DNA of 64,000 nt, taken from contig NZ_JAGKSD010000007.1 in the NCBI RefSeq assembly GCF_017942225.1, positions 84,651 to 148,650 of the forward strand, given 5' to 3'. The DNA is from Corynebacterium sp. Marseille-P3884 (lineage in GTDB: Bacteria > Actinomycetota > Actinomycetes > Mycobacteriales > Mycobacteriaceae). The notes beneath the pieces are model-generated. The model made no database searches. It was not told where the DNA came from and worked only from the letters and a program-made list of their open reading frames with translations. Position numbers and translations under genes: made by a program. Below are positions 19,373 through 28,230 of the stretch, in pieces (the stretch's first letter is position 1; each line of letters starts with the position of its first letter).

Positions 19373-19744
19373 ATGAAGCGCCGTATCGTCGCCGCCGGCC
19401 TTGCAGCCGCCACCGCCCTGTCCCTCTCCGTCGCCCCCGCCCAGGCAGCGGTCGAGCAGACTTCCTCGTACGAGTCCAGCAGCAAGATGATTCAAAAGAG
19501 GCTGGATGATGCTGGCCGTGATCCCAAAAAACTGGAACGTATAGCTCGAGACGCTGAAGCCCTCGGCAAGTTTATTAAGCCCTCTTCCGATAACGACAAG
19601 AAGAACGGCTATACATTGGGAACCACCTTCGACATCCTGCTCGGCACCGGCATCTCTTTCGGTGTTTTGGCTCTCCTCGCAGCTGCGGCACAGTCCGGCC
19701 AGCTGCCGGTGCCGAACCTGCCGCTGCCGAACCTGCCGTTCTAA
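19373..19744 (+). CDS. Small secreted protein, tandem family member 1
   Basis: A 123-residue protein not recognised as a named family. A Sec signal peptide (MKRRIVAAGLAAATALSLS, cleavage after APAQA, residue 25) is followed by a charged, likely helical core (about 26-75) and a hydrophobic C-terminal helix (LGTTFDILLGTGISFGVLALLAAAA), ending QLPVPNLPLPNLPF. The strong ribosome site AAGGAG precedes the ATG. Members 2-4 follow directly. The layout (export signal, soluble region, one C-terminal hydrophobic helix, LPF end) suggests an envelope-anchored or mycomembrane protein; this is inference. Confidence 0.85.
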   Translation: MKRRIVAAGLAAATALSLSVAPAQAAVEQTSSYESSSKMIQKRLDDAGRDPKKLERIARDAEALGKFIKPSSDNDKKNGYTLGTTFDILLGTGISFGVLALLAAAAQSGQLPVPNLPLPNLPF

Positions 19745-19873
19745 GAACATCCACGCGAACTCACTCGCCGTCGTAGAGATCCACAAAGGAGTCCCCACAT
19801 GAAGCGTCGTATCCTCGCCGCCGGCCTTGCAGCCGCCACCGCCCTGTCCCTCTCCGTCGCCCCCGCCCAGGCA
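19745..19873 (+). repeat. Direct repeat, copy 1 (leader plus signal-peptide coding)
   Basis: The 54-base intergenic leader and 75 bases of signal-peptide coding before member 2 recur at 20162-20290 before member 3. The leader differs at one base and the coding part at about one. It marks recent duplication or gene conversion. Confidence 0.85.
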
Positions 19874-20161
19874 GCGGTCGAGCCTGCGCAGACTTCCTCG
19901 TACGAGTCCAGCAGCAAGATGATTCATAGGAGCTTCGAAAGAGCTTCTGGTGACCAGGAAAAGTATAACCGTGTTGCTGACCGGCGCGACTCCCTGAGGA
20001 AATTCTTGGAGCCTTCTTCCAAAAACGACTTGAAGAACGGCTATACATTGGGAACCACCTTCGACATCCTGCTCGGCACCGCCCTCGGTTTCGGTGTTGT
20101 GGCGCTCCTAGCTGGTGCGGCACAGTCCGGCCAGCTGCCGGTGCCGAAGCTGCCGTTCTAA
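19799..20161 (+). CDS. Small secreted protein, tandem family member 2
   Basis: A 120-residue paralogue of the preceding gene. Signal peptide, the first mature residues (TSSYESSSKMI) and the C-terminal block (NGYTLGTTFDILLGT, AAQSGQLPVP, LPF) are almost identical to member 1, while the 40-residue charged core between them has diverged strongly. The intergenic leader (19745-19798, with AAAGGAG) is repeated before member 3 with one mismatch. Probably cotranscribed with its neighbours; function unknown. Confidence 0.85.
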   Translation: MKRRILAAGLAAATALSLSVAPAQAAVEPAQTSSYESSSKMIHRSFERASGDQEKYNRVADRRDSLRKFLEPSSKNDLKNGYTLGTTFDILLGTALGFGVVALLAGAAQSGQLPVPKLPF

Positions 20162-20290
20162 GAACATCCGCGCGAACTCACTCGCCGTCGTAGAGATCCA
20201 CAAAGGAGTCCCCACATGAAGCGTCGTATCGTCGCCGCCGGCCTTGCAGCCGCCACCGCCCTGTCCCTCTCCGTCGCCCCCGCCCAGGCA
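20162..20290 (+). repeat. Direct repeat, copy 2 (leader plus signal-peptide coding)
   Basis: Second copy of the 129-base repeat, ending at the signal peptidase site of member 3. Homology stops sharply at the end of the signal peptide, where member 3 changes to an unrelated core. Confidence 0.85.
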
Positions 20291-20602
20291 GGTGAGAATA
20301 AAACCTCGTCCGAAATCTCGGACACTGAGCTGAAGAGCTACCTCCTGGAGCAAGCGCGGAATGGAAATGTCACTGCGCTCATGAAGCAGATTGCGAGAAA
20401 GGAGCACCAGAACCCGGCTGCTGATTCCCCCGCTGCGCAGGCTCTTTACAGTTCCCTCCGTAATGACGCCGCTAACGGTTACGCCTCGGGTAAGACTTTG
20501 AACATTCTGCTCGGCACCGGCATCACCGCCCTGATTCTCGGCGGTCTCGGTAATTTCGCTGTCCAGCAGGGTCTGGTCCAGCTGCCGAAGCTCCCGTTCT
20601 AG
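20216..20602 (+). CDS. Small secreted protein, tandem family member 3
   Basis: A 128-residue paralogue. The 25-residue signal peptide equals that of member 1, but the mature part diverges from residue 26 (GENKTSSEISDTELKSYLLEQ). It keeps the family's end: N-D-x-x-N-G-Y then a hydrophobic helix (LNILLGTGITALILGGLGNFAV) and QLPKLPF. The contrast between a conserved signal and a divergent core suggests recombination between copies. A terminator hairpin at 20625-20665 follows. Confidence 0.85.
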   Translation: MKRRIVAAGLAAATALSLSVAPAQAGENKTSSEISDTELKSYLLEQARNGNVTALMKQIARKEHQNPAADSPAAQALYSSLRNDAANGYASGKTLNILLGTGITALILGGLGNFAVQQGLVQLPKLPF

Positions 20603-20624
20603 CGCCCTAGCGCTCCAGTCTTTT

Positions 20625-20665
20625 AGCCCCAACCACGCTCCTTCAAAAGGATGCGGGTTGGGGCT
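20625..20665 (+). terminator. Intrinsic terminator after secreted-protein member 3
   Basis: A 10-base-pair stem AGCCCCAACC (20625-20634) / GGTTGGGGCT (20656-20665) with a 21-base loop. The T-run after it is weak. It would separate members 1-3 from member 4. Confidence 0.7.
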
Positions 20666-20799
20666 TCTGCGTGGGAGGGGTGGGCGTCGATAAGCGAATG
20701 CCTTTTCCTTGGTGAGTGAATTTTCTGTAAACGTGCTGCTAAAGCTGCGTTGAGGTCCTATGCTTGCTGTGCTGTATTTCTGCCGTTCAAGGAGTTTCC

Positions 20800-21372
20800 A
20801 TGAAGCGTCGTGCCGTCGCTGCTGCCCTGACCGTCGCACTCGTTGCGGGTGCCGTGCCCGCGCATGCTGGCGAGGAGCGGCCTGTTGATCAGCACAGCTC
20901 GATCAAGCCGTTGCTCGAGCTCAGCTCTCCAGAGCACAGTTCCGAGCACTCCAGCATGGCAACTGACGAGCAGCTTCGCGAGGAGTGGGCAGCCGCCTCG
21001 CGGAAGGGCTTTTTCTCCCCGATCATTGAGTCGATTTACGACCTTGAGATCCCCGACGGGTTCGAAGAGCGCATGGATGCGGTCGACGAAAACGTGGCGC
21101 GATACGACAACAACGAATCCGCGAATGCGGTGCTTGGAAGCTCCCTGCGGTGGGATGCTGCGCGTGGACAGCAACTGGGCACGGCTCTGAACTGGTGGAT
21201 CGCAGCTGGTGTCTTGGTGGGTCTGTTCGGCGGTGTTTTCGCGGCTGATCAGGCTGGTCTTATCGCGCTCCCCACTTCTGCTGATTTCGCGCGTCTACAG
21301 GCTGATGCGCAGTCGAATCTCGCGCGAGTCCAGGGCGATGTGCGCGCGCAGATTGAGGCGTACTTGCCGTAG
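20800..21372 (+). CDS. Secreted protein, distant member 4 of the tandem family
   Basis: A 190-residue exported protein. Signal peptide MKRRAVAAALTVALVAGAVPAHA resembles those of members 1-3. The acidic core is longer and contains NAVLGSSLRWDAARGQQLGTALNWW, aligning with the pre-helix block of its neighbours, followed by a hydrophobic helix (IAAGVLVGLFGGVFAA). Unlike them it continues 40 residues past the helix with a helical tail (FARLQADAQSNLARVQGDV). ATG 20800 is chosen because GGAG lies five bases upstream. Function unknown. Confidence 0.8.
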   Translation: MKRRAVAAALTVALVAGAVPAHAGEERPVDQHSSIKPLLELSSPEHSSEHSSMATDEQLREEWAAASRKGFFSPIIESIYDLEIPDGFEERMDAVDENVARYDNNESANAVLGSSLRWDAARGQQLGTALNWWIAAGVLVGLFGGVFAADQAGLIALPTSADFARLQADAQSNLARVQGDVRAQIEAYLP

Positions 21373-21641
21373 CTTTTGCGCCGTGGGCTCGGTGGCTTTC
21401 AGCATGGCCCGCGGTTTGCTTTGCGGTTCGTACTCAGTGCGACCTTGGTTCGCTGTCTAGATGGTGGTCTCGCGTCCGGGGTTGTTCGAAAAGCAAAAGT
21501 TTTCCACAGGGTTGACCTGGAGTTTTGCAACTAGAGTCGAACATAGGGGCGAATGTGAGCACGCCTTCCAGGGGTATGGTTCGTCCTATGTGAAAGAGTG
21601 TTCTATACAACCAAACAAAGCACTCACTGAAAGCCAGCACA

Positions 21642-23306
21642 ATGACTACAGCGAGACCACCCGAAGATAGAAAGACTGACAGCCCTCCGAACGAACACCA
21701 CACCGATTCCAATAGCACGACCAATAGCCAGCCCGAGAAGGAAGGAGCCCGTTCCAAGAAACCCGCCTGCTTCGCCACTGAGAACTTCGACAACGCGACG
21801 TGCCGCGCCGCGTTGGCCATCCGTGAGGCACAGACCAAGATTTTCGCACCCTATTCCGAGCCCGGTTATGGGTTCTGTTCTAAGGACCACGACCGCGAAG
21901 TCGTTCAGGTTTGCACCCAGACCGGAATGACGAAGCCGCAGGTAGATAACGCGATCACCGCGTATATGTGCCTGCGCAATCTGCCCAAGCTCCGAGCTCT
22001 CCAGCTCGAGTATTACCGGCTCGATCTCGAGCGGGTCAATGCTATCGCCAACGGCCTCGCGGATCTGGGCAACAACGTGTCGGACGAGGTGTACGCGAAG
22101 TTCGACGACATGCTCACGGCCCTGTTCACGCCGGAGAAGATGAACCAGCAGCTGCCCACGAAGAAAGCGATCACGCACCGCATCAATTCGATGATCGCCA
22201 ACTTCGATTCCACCGCTGCGTACGACGAGAAGAAGCGCAAGGACCGGGAAGAGAAGAAAGAACCTTTCGGGCCGGGTGAAGGAGAGATCTCCTTCTCCGT
22301 GCCCCCTTCCGGTTCCGGCGACCCCAGCAACGCGTACATGAATGTCACGGGCGACAAGGTGGAAGTCGCCGCTATGCGCGCCGAGCTCAACGCCATCGCG
22401 CGCGAAAATGGCGTCGATCAGTGGGACGCGCTGCGTCTGCTCATCTTCGATAAGGTTCGTTCCACGTCGGCCACCATCTACGGTTACGCGCCGATGAAGA
22501 ACGGAATGCCCGATCCGTCGAAGTCTGCATTCCTCCCCGGATTCGGTTGGACCACCGGCGCCGGCACGGAAGCCTTCCACGAGATGGCCGACAAGATCAT
22601 CGACCTCGAAGAATACAAGGACCACGCAGTCGCCGGATATATCGCGCCCGACAAAGTCAAGGCGTACGTTCGCGGCCGCGACGGCACCTGCATCTTCCCG
22701 GGTTGTCACCGTTCGGCGTGGAGCTGCCAGCTCGACCACCGCATCCCTTACGACGAAGGCGGCCAGACCACGGCAGCGAATCTCTACTGCCTGTGCGCTC
22801 ACCACCACAACATCAAGACAGATCGCCGTGCCTTCTACGTGCCCGATCCGGTCACCGGCGAAATCATCTGGCTTTTTGACGATGGAACCTACGCTCGCAC
22901 CGAACCCGCCGGATTCATCGGCAGTCAGGTCACCCCGACTGCACCGCGCTGGCGCGCTTCCACCGCGGACATCGAGCACCGCAAGCGTAAAAAGGCCCAT
23001 TTTCTCGCGAAAGGGCACACGCTTATCGACGCGTACGAGGCAGGACTCCCCTGCCCCACCAACGACGAACTCGATTCTGGTGCAGAATCCGGTACCGATT
23101 CCGAGGAACTCTCCCCGATCACCTACGAGGAGACGCTCGAAGCGATCGCCGAACTCGAAAAGGAATTCAACATGGAATTCCCGTTCCGTCCGGAGCCTCC
23201 CGAAGATGAAGCCGAGGAGGTGAATGGACAATCACCGGAAAACCGGCAGAAAAATGGGGCAGAAAAGCAGCGGGGATGTCAGCTCCCCGAGGAGCCGCCG
23301 TTCTAG
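21642..23306 (+). CDS. DUF222/HNH endonuclease-domain protein (13E12 type)
   Basis: A 554-residue protein with a Ser/Thr/Asn-rich N-terminus, a central DUF222 region (about 45-330) and an HNH nuclease motif near 350-395: CIFPGCHRSAWSCQLDHRIP, then GGQTTAANLYCLCAHHHNIKT with the paired cysteines, H-x-x-P, Asn and His residues. This is the 13E12-repeat family of Actinobacteria, often multicopy and mobile-like, of unproven function. The acidic C-terminus is variable. No second copy, terminal repeats or target duplications were seen here. Confidence 0.87.
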   Translation: MTTARPPEDRKTDSPPNEHHTDSNSTTNSQPEKEGARSKKPACFATENFDNATCRAALAIREAQTKIFAPYSEPGYGFCSKDHDREVVQVCTQTGMTKPQVDNAITAYMCLRNLPKLRALQLEYYRLDLERVNAIANGLADLGNNVSDEVYAKFDDMLTALFTPEKMNQQLPTKKAITHRINSMIANFDSTAAYDEKKRKDREEKKEPFGPGEGEISFSVPPSGSGDPSNAYMNVTGDKVEVAAMRAELNAIARENGVDQWDALRLLIFDKVRSTSATIYGYAPMKNGMPDPSKSAFLPGFGWTTGAGTEAFHEMADKIIDLEEYKDHAVAGYIAPDKVKAYVRGRDGTCIFPGCHRSAWSCQLDHRIPYDEGGQTTAANLYCLCAHHHNIKTDRRAFYVPDPVTGEIIWLFDDGTYARTEPAGFIGSQVTPTAPRWRASTADIEHRKRKKAHFLAKGHTLIDAYEAGLPCPTNDELDSGAESGTDSEELSPITYEETLEAIAELEKEFNMEFPFRPEPPEDEAEEVNGQSPENRQKNGAEKQRGCQLPEEPPF

Positions 23307-23842
23307 AGATCTCTCACCGCGGCGCACAACTTGGGGTCGGTGATATAACCCTGTTCGCACCCGTACTGGGTCTGCAGTTCACCCGAGGATGGGTTCGGGT
23401 TTCCCTGTTCATCGGTACCGTAACCGCACTCCGCGGCACCGCCGGTGCATTCTGGTTCAGCAGGTGCGGCAGGTGCAGCCGGAGGATCTGCGGGAGCTTC
23501 CGGGGCTGCTGGTTGCTCAGATTGTGCCGGTCGCTGTGGTTGTTCCGGCTGCTCGGGTTGTGCGGATTCTTCCTCAAAATCGCCACATCGGCGGGTGTCG
23601 GTAACGGTGCTGCCGTCGGCAAGGCGCGCGGTGTCCTTCTTCTCGCACTTCACGAAGGACGGCCCAGACTCGATCGTTGTCGTTCCTGCAGCTTCTGTGT
23701 TGGCGGCGGGGCTTGGGCTCGCGGTGGAGCTACGCTCCGTGAGGGTTGGTTCATCAATGTCGTCGGAAAATTGGCTGCAACCAGTGAGAGAGGCAGCCGC
23801 CAAGATAATTCCGGCCAAAATCTTTGTGGACTGTCGCACCAT
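23303..23842 (-). CDS. Proline-rich lipoprotein
   Basis: A 179-residue lipoprotein: signal MVRQSTKILAGIILAAASLTGC with lipobox LTGC (residues 19-22), a Ser/Thr/Ala-rich linker, a Cys-containing segment (SFVKCEKKDTARLADGS), a Pro/Ala/Glu/Gln-rich stretch (about 95-133) likely spanning the cell wall, and a Cys-rich end (ECTGGAAECGYGTDEQGN, YGCEQGYITDPKLC). No named family recognised. Its end overlaps the convergent HNH gene by four bases. Confidence 0.75.
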   Translation of the reverse strand: MVRQSTKILAGIILAAASLTGCSQFSDDIDEPTLTERSSTASPSPAANTEAAGTTTIESGPSFVKCEKKDTARLADGSTVTDTRRCGDFEEESAQPEQPEQPQRPAQSEQPAAPEAPADPPAAPAAPAEPECTGGAAECGYGTDEQGNPNPSSGELQTQYGCEQGYITDPKLCAAVRDL

Positions 23843-23868
23843 GATCTTCTACTCCTGCTTTGAGGGTC

Positions 23869-24210
23869 TTAGTTCGGGTCGGGGGATGTTGGGCGATCGG
23901 GAATGTCCGGGAAAATGGCTTGGGCTTCTGCCCACAGTCCATCGAAAGCGCTTTTCTCGAGCATGTGGTGCTCGATGTCCTCGAATTGGCCAAGCTGGTC
24001 TGGGTGTGGCACGACATCGAGGGGTTTGTTAGCACTGCCGTAGACCGTGCCCTCAGTGTATGTGCCGACGATGGAATTGTCAGGGGTCAATTCGATCATC
24101 CTGACCATGCGGCAGTGAGTGCGGGTGTCGTCGAGTTCAGCTAGCTCGGCGACATTCACCAGCCCGGACCCGTCTGGGGCGGTGAAAATTGTCTTCACGA
24201 AGAGGCGCAT
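23869..24210 (-). CDS. Small protein resembling DUF6881
   Basis: A 113-residue cytosolic protein. The pattern AELDDTRTHCRMVRMIELTPDNSIVG followed by KPLDVVPHPDQLGQFEDIEHHMLEKSAFDGLW resembles the DUF6881 family, which is often found near polymorphic-toxin immunity genes. I cannot confirm this without a profile search. It sits between the lipoprotein and the Rieske gene on the same strand, so it may belong to the tail of the trp transcript. Confidence 0.6.
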   Translation of the reverse strand: MRLFVKTIFTAPDGSGLVNVAELAELDDTRTHCRMVRMIELTPDNSIVGTYTEGTVYGSANKPLDVVPHPDQLGQFEDIEHHMLEKSAFDGLWAEAQAIFPDIPDRPTSPDPN

Positions 24211-24241
24211 GGGATTTTCGCTGATTTTCTTGCTCCTATTG

Positions 24242-24625
24242 CTACTCGTTGCTGCCGCCAGCGACGACAGTGTCGCCTTCCTCGCGGACGGGGACGGTGG
24301 TCATGCCTGTTGCAGCCGGTCCGGAAACGGGATCGCCGGTCGCGATATTGAACACCGAGCCGTGGGACGGGCACCGCACTGTATCGCCGTCGACTTGCGT
24401 GATCGGGCTGCCCTGGTGCGGGCATTTGGCGGAGTAGGCGACGAACTCGCCCTCGTTGGGTTGGGCGATGATGAGGTTGTCCACGATCACCGCGCTACCG
24501 ACAGGAACCTCCGTGGCGGCGACCTCCGCGGACGGGGCTTTGCCGCAAGCGGCGAGGAATGCGCCGGCGAAGGTGGTCGCGGTGCCGAGCAGGAATGTGC
24601 GACGGGAACAGGAGAACTCAGTCAT
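24242..24625 (-). CDS. Rieske [2Fe-2S] lipoprotein
   Basis: A 127-residue exported iron-sulfur protein. SRRTFLLG (Arg 8-9) followed by a hydrophobic stretch suggests Tat export of the folded protein; LAAC (24-27) is a lipobox. The cluster ligands are complete: C68-P-H70 and C85-P-S-H88. It would carry a high-potential [2Fe-2S] centre at the outer face of the membrane; the electron partner is unknown, and it is far shorter than QcrA. It starts in a four-base ATGA overlap with trpA, so it is translationally coupled to tryptophan synthase. Confidence 0.88.
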   Translation of the reverse strand: MTEFSCSRRTFLLGTATTFAGAFLAACGKAPSAEVAATEVPVGSAVIVDNLIIAQPNEGEFVAYSAKCPHQGSPITQVDGDTVRCPSHGSVFNIATGDPVSGPAATGMTTVPVREEGDTVVAGGSNE

Positions 24626-25464
24626 GCCTTGATCGTAGCTTGCTTCATGGTGCTGACGTACTCGCGAAGCTCGGCTTTCAGGGCATCGATATCCCGGATG
24701 GTGCCGGGATTCGGGTGCGCGTAATCGACGTGGGCATCGATGATCTTCGCGATAGCAGAGCCGGTGATCGCGCCGGCAGCGCCAGCGGCAACGGCGTCGG
24801 CCACGTGCTGCGGGGTAGAAATACCGAATCCGAGGAGGACGGGGGCGCCGTTGTAGGAGGCGATGTTGGAGACGACGTCGGCAAGCCCCTGTGTCTGGGA
24901 TTCGCGCTCGGCACCGGTGACGCCGTCGCGGGAGACGGCGTAGATGTATCCGCGGGAGTTCGCGGCAACGCCCTCGAGGACCTCGGGGCGGGCCTGAGCG
25001 GGGGCGATGAAGACTGGGTCGATGCCGGCTGCGGTCGCGGCCTCGATGAAGGGAGCGCCCTCGCGGACCGGAACATCGGGAATCAATACGGCATCGGCGC
25101 CGGCTTCGTGCAGGTCAGAGTAGAATTTCTCGAGTCCGCGAACGTAGGGCACATTCGCGTAGACGAGCATGCCGATCGGGACATTCGGGTAGCGGCGACG
25201 GATCTCACGGATCTGGTCCAAGCACTTATCGACGGTGGCGCCCCCGTCCAACGCCCGCAAGTGCGATTTCTGGATGGTCGGGCCGTCGGCTGCGGGGTCA
25301 GAGAAGGGAATGCCGAGCTCGAGGGCGTCGGCGCCGGCGTCGATAAGCGTGCTGATGATGTTTACGGCATCTTCGGCGGAGGGGTCTCCGAGCATGACGA
25401 AGGGGACGAATGCGCCTTCGTTTTTGGCGTCGAGGTCCGCGAAAAGGGTGGCAAAGCGGGACAT
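24622..25464 (-). CDS. trpA: Tryptophan synthase alpha subunit
   Basis: A 280-residue TIM-barrel enzyme that splits indole-3-glycerol phosphate to indole for TrpB. ALELGIPFSDPAADGPTIQ (catalytic Glu and substrate loop) and the phosphate-binding GFGISTPQHV and GAITGSAI are present. Its start overlaps the trpB stop by one base and its stop overlaps the Rieske gene. Two copies of the GCTTATCGAC-type motif lie inside (25225 partial, 25338 full). Confidence 0.95.
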   Translation of the reverse strand: MSRFATLFADLDAKNEGAFVPFVMLGDPSAEDAVNIISTLIDAGADALELGIPFSDPAADGPTIQKSHLRALDGGATVDKCLDQIREIRRRYPNVPIGMLVYANVPYVRGLEKFYSDLHEAGADAVLIPDVPVREGAPFIEAATAAGIDPVFIAPAQARPEVLEGVAANSRGYIYAVSRDGVTGAERESQTQGLADVVSNIASYNGAPVLLGFGISTPQHVADAVAAGAAGAITGSAIAKIIDAHVDYAHPNPGTIRDIDALKAELREYVSTMKQATIKA

Positions 25465-26720
25465 TATTTCTCCTCCGAGTTGTTCAGGACGTACTCCGGG
25501 TGCTCCTCGAGTGTCTGCTGGACGTGGGCGATGTCCTTGTCGCCGCGGCCGGACAGGGAGACGAGGATGGTCGTCGGCGTGCTGGTGTCGCGGGCCTCCT
25601 CGGCGCGGCGCAATGCGTACGCGAGCGCGTGGGAGGACTCGAGGGCGGGAATGATGCCCTCGTGACGGGAGAGCTGCTGGAACGCGCGGAGTGCCTCGCC
25701 GTCGGTGACGGGTACATACTTCGCGCGGCCGGATTTGGCGAGGTGCGCGTGCTGCGGACCGACGGCCGGGTAATCGAGCCCCGCCGAAATCGAATAGGAC
25801 TCCTCGATCTGGCCGTCGGCATCGCGCATGAGGTAGGACTTCGTCCCGTGCAGAATACCCACGGTATCAGCGGCGATGGCGGCACCATGCTTGCCGGATT
25901 CCATGCCCTCGCCTCCGGGCTCGGCGCCGACGAGCTCGACCGACTCGTCGTCGATGAAGTCCGCGAACATGCCGATCGCGTTGGATCCGCCGCCGACGCA
26001 GGCGACGACCACGTCGGGAAGCGCTCCCGTGCGCTCTGCGAGCTGTGCTTTAGCCTCCTCGGAAATGACCTTGTGGAATTCGCGAACGATAGTCGGGAAC
26101 GGGTGCGGGCCCGCGGCGGTGCCGAGCAGGTAGTGCGATTCGTGGAAGGTAGCGGTCCAATCGCGCAGGGCTTCGTTGACCGCATCCTTGAGGGTGCCGG
26201 AGCCAGAATCGACACCGATCACCTCCGCGCCCATGAGCCGCATGCGGTAGACATTCGGTGCCTGGCGCTCCATGTCCTTCGCACCCATGTAGATCACGCA
26301 ATCAAGGTCCATCAACGCACACGCGAGAGCGGTCGCGGTGCCATGCTGGCCGGCACCGGTCTCGGCGATGATGCGCTTCTTCCCCATCTTCTTCGCCAGC
26401 AACGCCTGCCCGATGACCTGGTTGGTCTTGTGGGCTCCGCCGTGAACGAGGTCCTCGCGCTTGAGGAAGATACGCGCGAACTCGTTGCCCTTGGTCAGGT
26501 TCTTCGCTTCGGTGAGCGGAGTCGGTCGGCCGAGATAGTCGCGGAGCAGAGCGCGGTACTCGTCCATGAACTGCTCGTCATTCCAGGCATCGACGAATGC
26601 TTTTTCAAGTTGGTCGAGCGCCGGGAGCAGCGATTCAGCGACGAACTGTCCGCCGAATTCACCGAAATACGCGGGCAGAATCGTGCGTCCCCCGTTGCGT
26701 GTGTCTGTGGAGTCAGTCAT
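25464..26720 (-). CDS. trpB: Tryptophan synthase beta subunit
   Basis: A 418-residue PLP enzyme that condenses indole with serine. The PLP lysine motif HGGAHKTNQ, the indole-channel region [12 protein letters not shown] and the phosphate loop [10 protein letters not shown] are all visible. Last-but-one step of the trp operon; 40 bases separate it from trpCF upstream, and it ends coupled to trpA. Confidence 0.97.
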   Translation of the reverse strand: MTDSTDTRNGGRTILPAYFGEFGGQFVAESLLPALDQLEKAFVDAWNDEQFMDEYRALLRDYLGRPTPLTEAKNLTKGNEFARIFLKREDLVHGGAHKTNQVIGQALLAKKMGKKRIIAETGAGQHGTATALACALMDLDCVIYMGAKDMERQAPNVYRMRLMGAEVIGVDSGSGTLKDAVNEALRDWTATFHESHYLLGTAAGPHPFPTIVREFHKVISEEAKAQLAERTGALPDVVVACVGGGSNAIGMFADFIDDESVELVGAEPGGEGMESGKHGAAIAADTVGILHGTKSYLMRDADGQIEESYSISAGLDYPAVGPQHAHLAKSGRAKYVPVTDGEALRAFQQLSRHEGIIPALESSHALAYALRRAEEARDTSTPTTILVSLSGRGDKDIAHVQQTLEEHPEYVLNNSEEK

Positions 26721-26760
26721 GAAGTGTCCTTGGTAGTTGGAAGTCTTTATTGAGCGTTAA

Positions 26761-28230
26761 TCAGTAGTGAAAATTGCGGATCCGGTCGAAGGTCACGCGC
26801 AGTGCGCCGGCGTCCTTCGCGCCAGCCCACGTGCCTGCGCCAGAGGGATACTCGACGCCCGAATTGAGATCGAGGCCGAGGCATCCGACGTTAAGGGCCT
26901 CGTCGACATTTTCCGGCCCCAATCCCCCGGCGAGGAGGGAATGGCCCCGCACGTCATCGGGAATCGTGGACCAATCGAATCCAGTCCCGGACCCGCCGTC
27001 CTTCGCATCGAGAACGAGCTTATCGACGTCCGCTGCCAGCCCCTTTGCCACCGCGGGCCCGTCGGGATCTGACATTGATACTCCGCGCCAGATCTCAATA
27101 TCCGGGTCGAGGGCACGGACGCTATCGCGGATCTTCGCAATCAGGTCACGCTCGGCATCGAGCGAACCTTGGTACGGCGAGTGGATTTGCACGGCGCGAA
27201 TCCCTGGAAATACCAGCTCGTCCCAGCCGTCGGTGCGACGGCTGGCGGCGACATAGTGGAGCCCGGGTTCGTGAGCAACGATGTTTTTCGCTGTTTCACG
27301 TGAAACATTGCGCGGGCTGATTTCCTCGAAGATGAGCCCGCCATACACGGCGCCGACGGCACGGGCAGTCTGTGCGGCGGTGTGAGAAGTCAGGCCGCAG
27401 ACCTTATTTGGGCCGTAGACCAGCATTCGCGCTGCCCAGTCGATATCTGGTGCGCCCGTGAGGTGGGACCCAACGAGGAAGCCGTCGGAGTGACCGCCGA
27501 GTCGCCGGACGGTTTCGACATTCCGAATGCCCGATTCGGAAACAATCAGGGCACCTTCCGGAGCGAGTGGTGCGAGCCGGGCAGAGCGTTCGAGGTCGAT
27601 TGTCAGGTCGTGCAGGTTTCGGTGATTGATGCCGAAGATCTTTGCGCCGAGCTTGGTCGCGCGGGCTGCCTCATCTTCGTCGATCACCTCAGTGAGAACG
27701 TCGAGGCCGAGTCGGTCAGCTTCGGCAGATAGAGAGGCGTACTCATCGTCATCGAGGACGCTGAGCATGAGGAGGATCGCGTCGGCACCGAAATAACGGG
27801 CGGCGTGAATCTGGACTGGGTCAACGATGAAGTCCTTGCAGAGAACCGGAAGATGGGTGGTCGCGGCGACGGTGGCAAGGTGGTCGTAGTCTCCCCCGAA
27901 TCGCTCCGGTTCGCACAGAACGGAAATGCCGGCGGCATAGCGAGAGTAGATGGAAGCGATCTCCCCCGGCTCGTAGTGCTCGCGAATCATGCCGAGCGAC
28001 GGCGATGACGACTTGCATTCCATGATGAAGCGAGTTCCGGGCCGTGCCAGCGAATCGTAGAGGGAGCGCTCGGAGCGCGGCAGGCTTGCCGGGTCCACAT
28101 GGGAGGTGCGAGCCTTAATTTCGTCAATGTGACGTTTTCGTCCGGTGACTATGTCCTCAAGGATTGTCGGTAAGCCGGCAGACGGAGCTGTATCGGATAA
28201 GCTCTGGTCAGTGGCTTGTTTATCAGCCAC
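26761..28230 (-). CDS. trpCF: Bifunctional indole-3-glycerol phosphate synthase / phosphoribosylanthranilate isomerase
   Basis: About 489 residues: TrpC barrel (about 20-265; FIMECKSSSPSLGMIR, LCKDFIVDPVQI, FGINHRNLHDL, IVSESGI) then TrpF (about 275-489; VCGLTSHTAAQ, GVEYPSGAGTWAGAKD). It catalyses two consecutive steps of tryptophan synthesis. The start is GTG 28230, nine bases after GGAG and overlapping the trpD stop by eight. The fused form is usual in Corynebacterium. A perfect parS site (27292-27307) is embedded in the coding sequence, read as NVSRET. Confidence 0.94.
   Translation of the reverse strand: MADKQATDQSLSDTAPSAGLPTILEDIVTGRKRHIDEIKARTSHVDPASLPRSERSLYDSLARPGTRFIMECKSSSPSLGMIREHYEPGEIASIYSRYAAGISVLCEPERFGGDYDHLATVAATTHLPVLCKDFIVDPVQIHAARYFGADAILLMLSVLDDDEYASLSAEADRLGLDVLTEVIDEDEAARATKLGAKIFGINHRNLHDLTIDLERSARLAPLAPEGALIVSESGIRNVETVRRLGGHSDGFLVGSHLTGAPDIDWAARMLVYGPNKVCGLTSHTAAQTARAVGAVYGGLIFEEISPRNVSRETAKNIVAHEPGLHYVAASRRTDGWDELVFPGIRAVQIHSPYQGSLDAERDLIAKIRDSVRALDPDIEIWRGVSMSDPDGPAVAKGLAADVDKLVLDAKDGGSGTGFDWSTIPDDVRGHSLLAGGLGPENVDEALNVGCLGLDLNSGVEYPSGAGTWAGAKDAGALRVTFDRIRNFHY
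27292..27307. promoter_or_regulatory. parS site inside trpCF
   Basis: Perfect 16-base palindrome TGTTTCACGTGAAACA, the canonical ParB loading site. It is within the trpCF coding sequence, roughly 22 kb from parB. Confidence 0.95.

Noticed and set aside
21500..21508. TTTTCCACA as a DnaA box upstream of the HNH gene
   Set aside because: One mismatch and solitary, 21 kb from the origin side; expected by chance and in leaders of 13E12-type genes.
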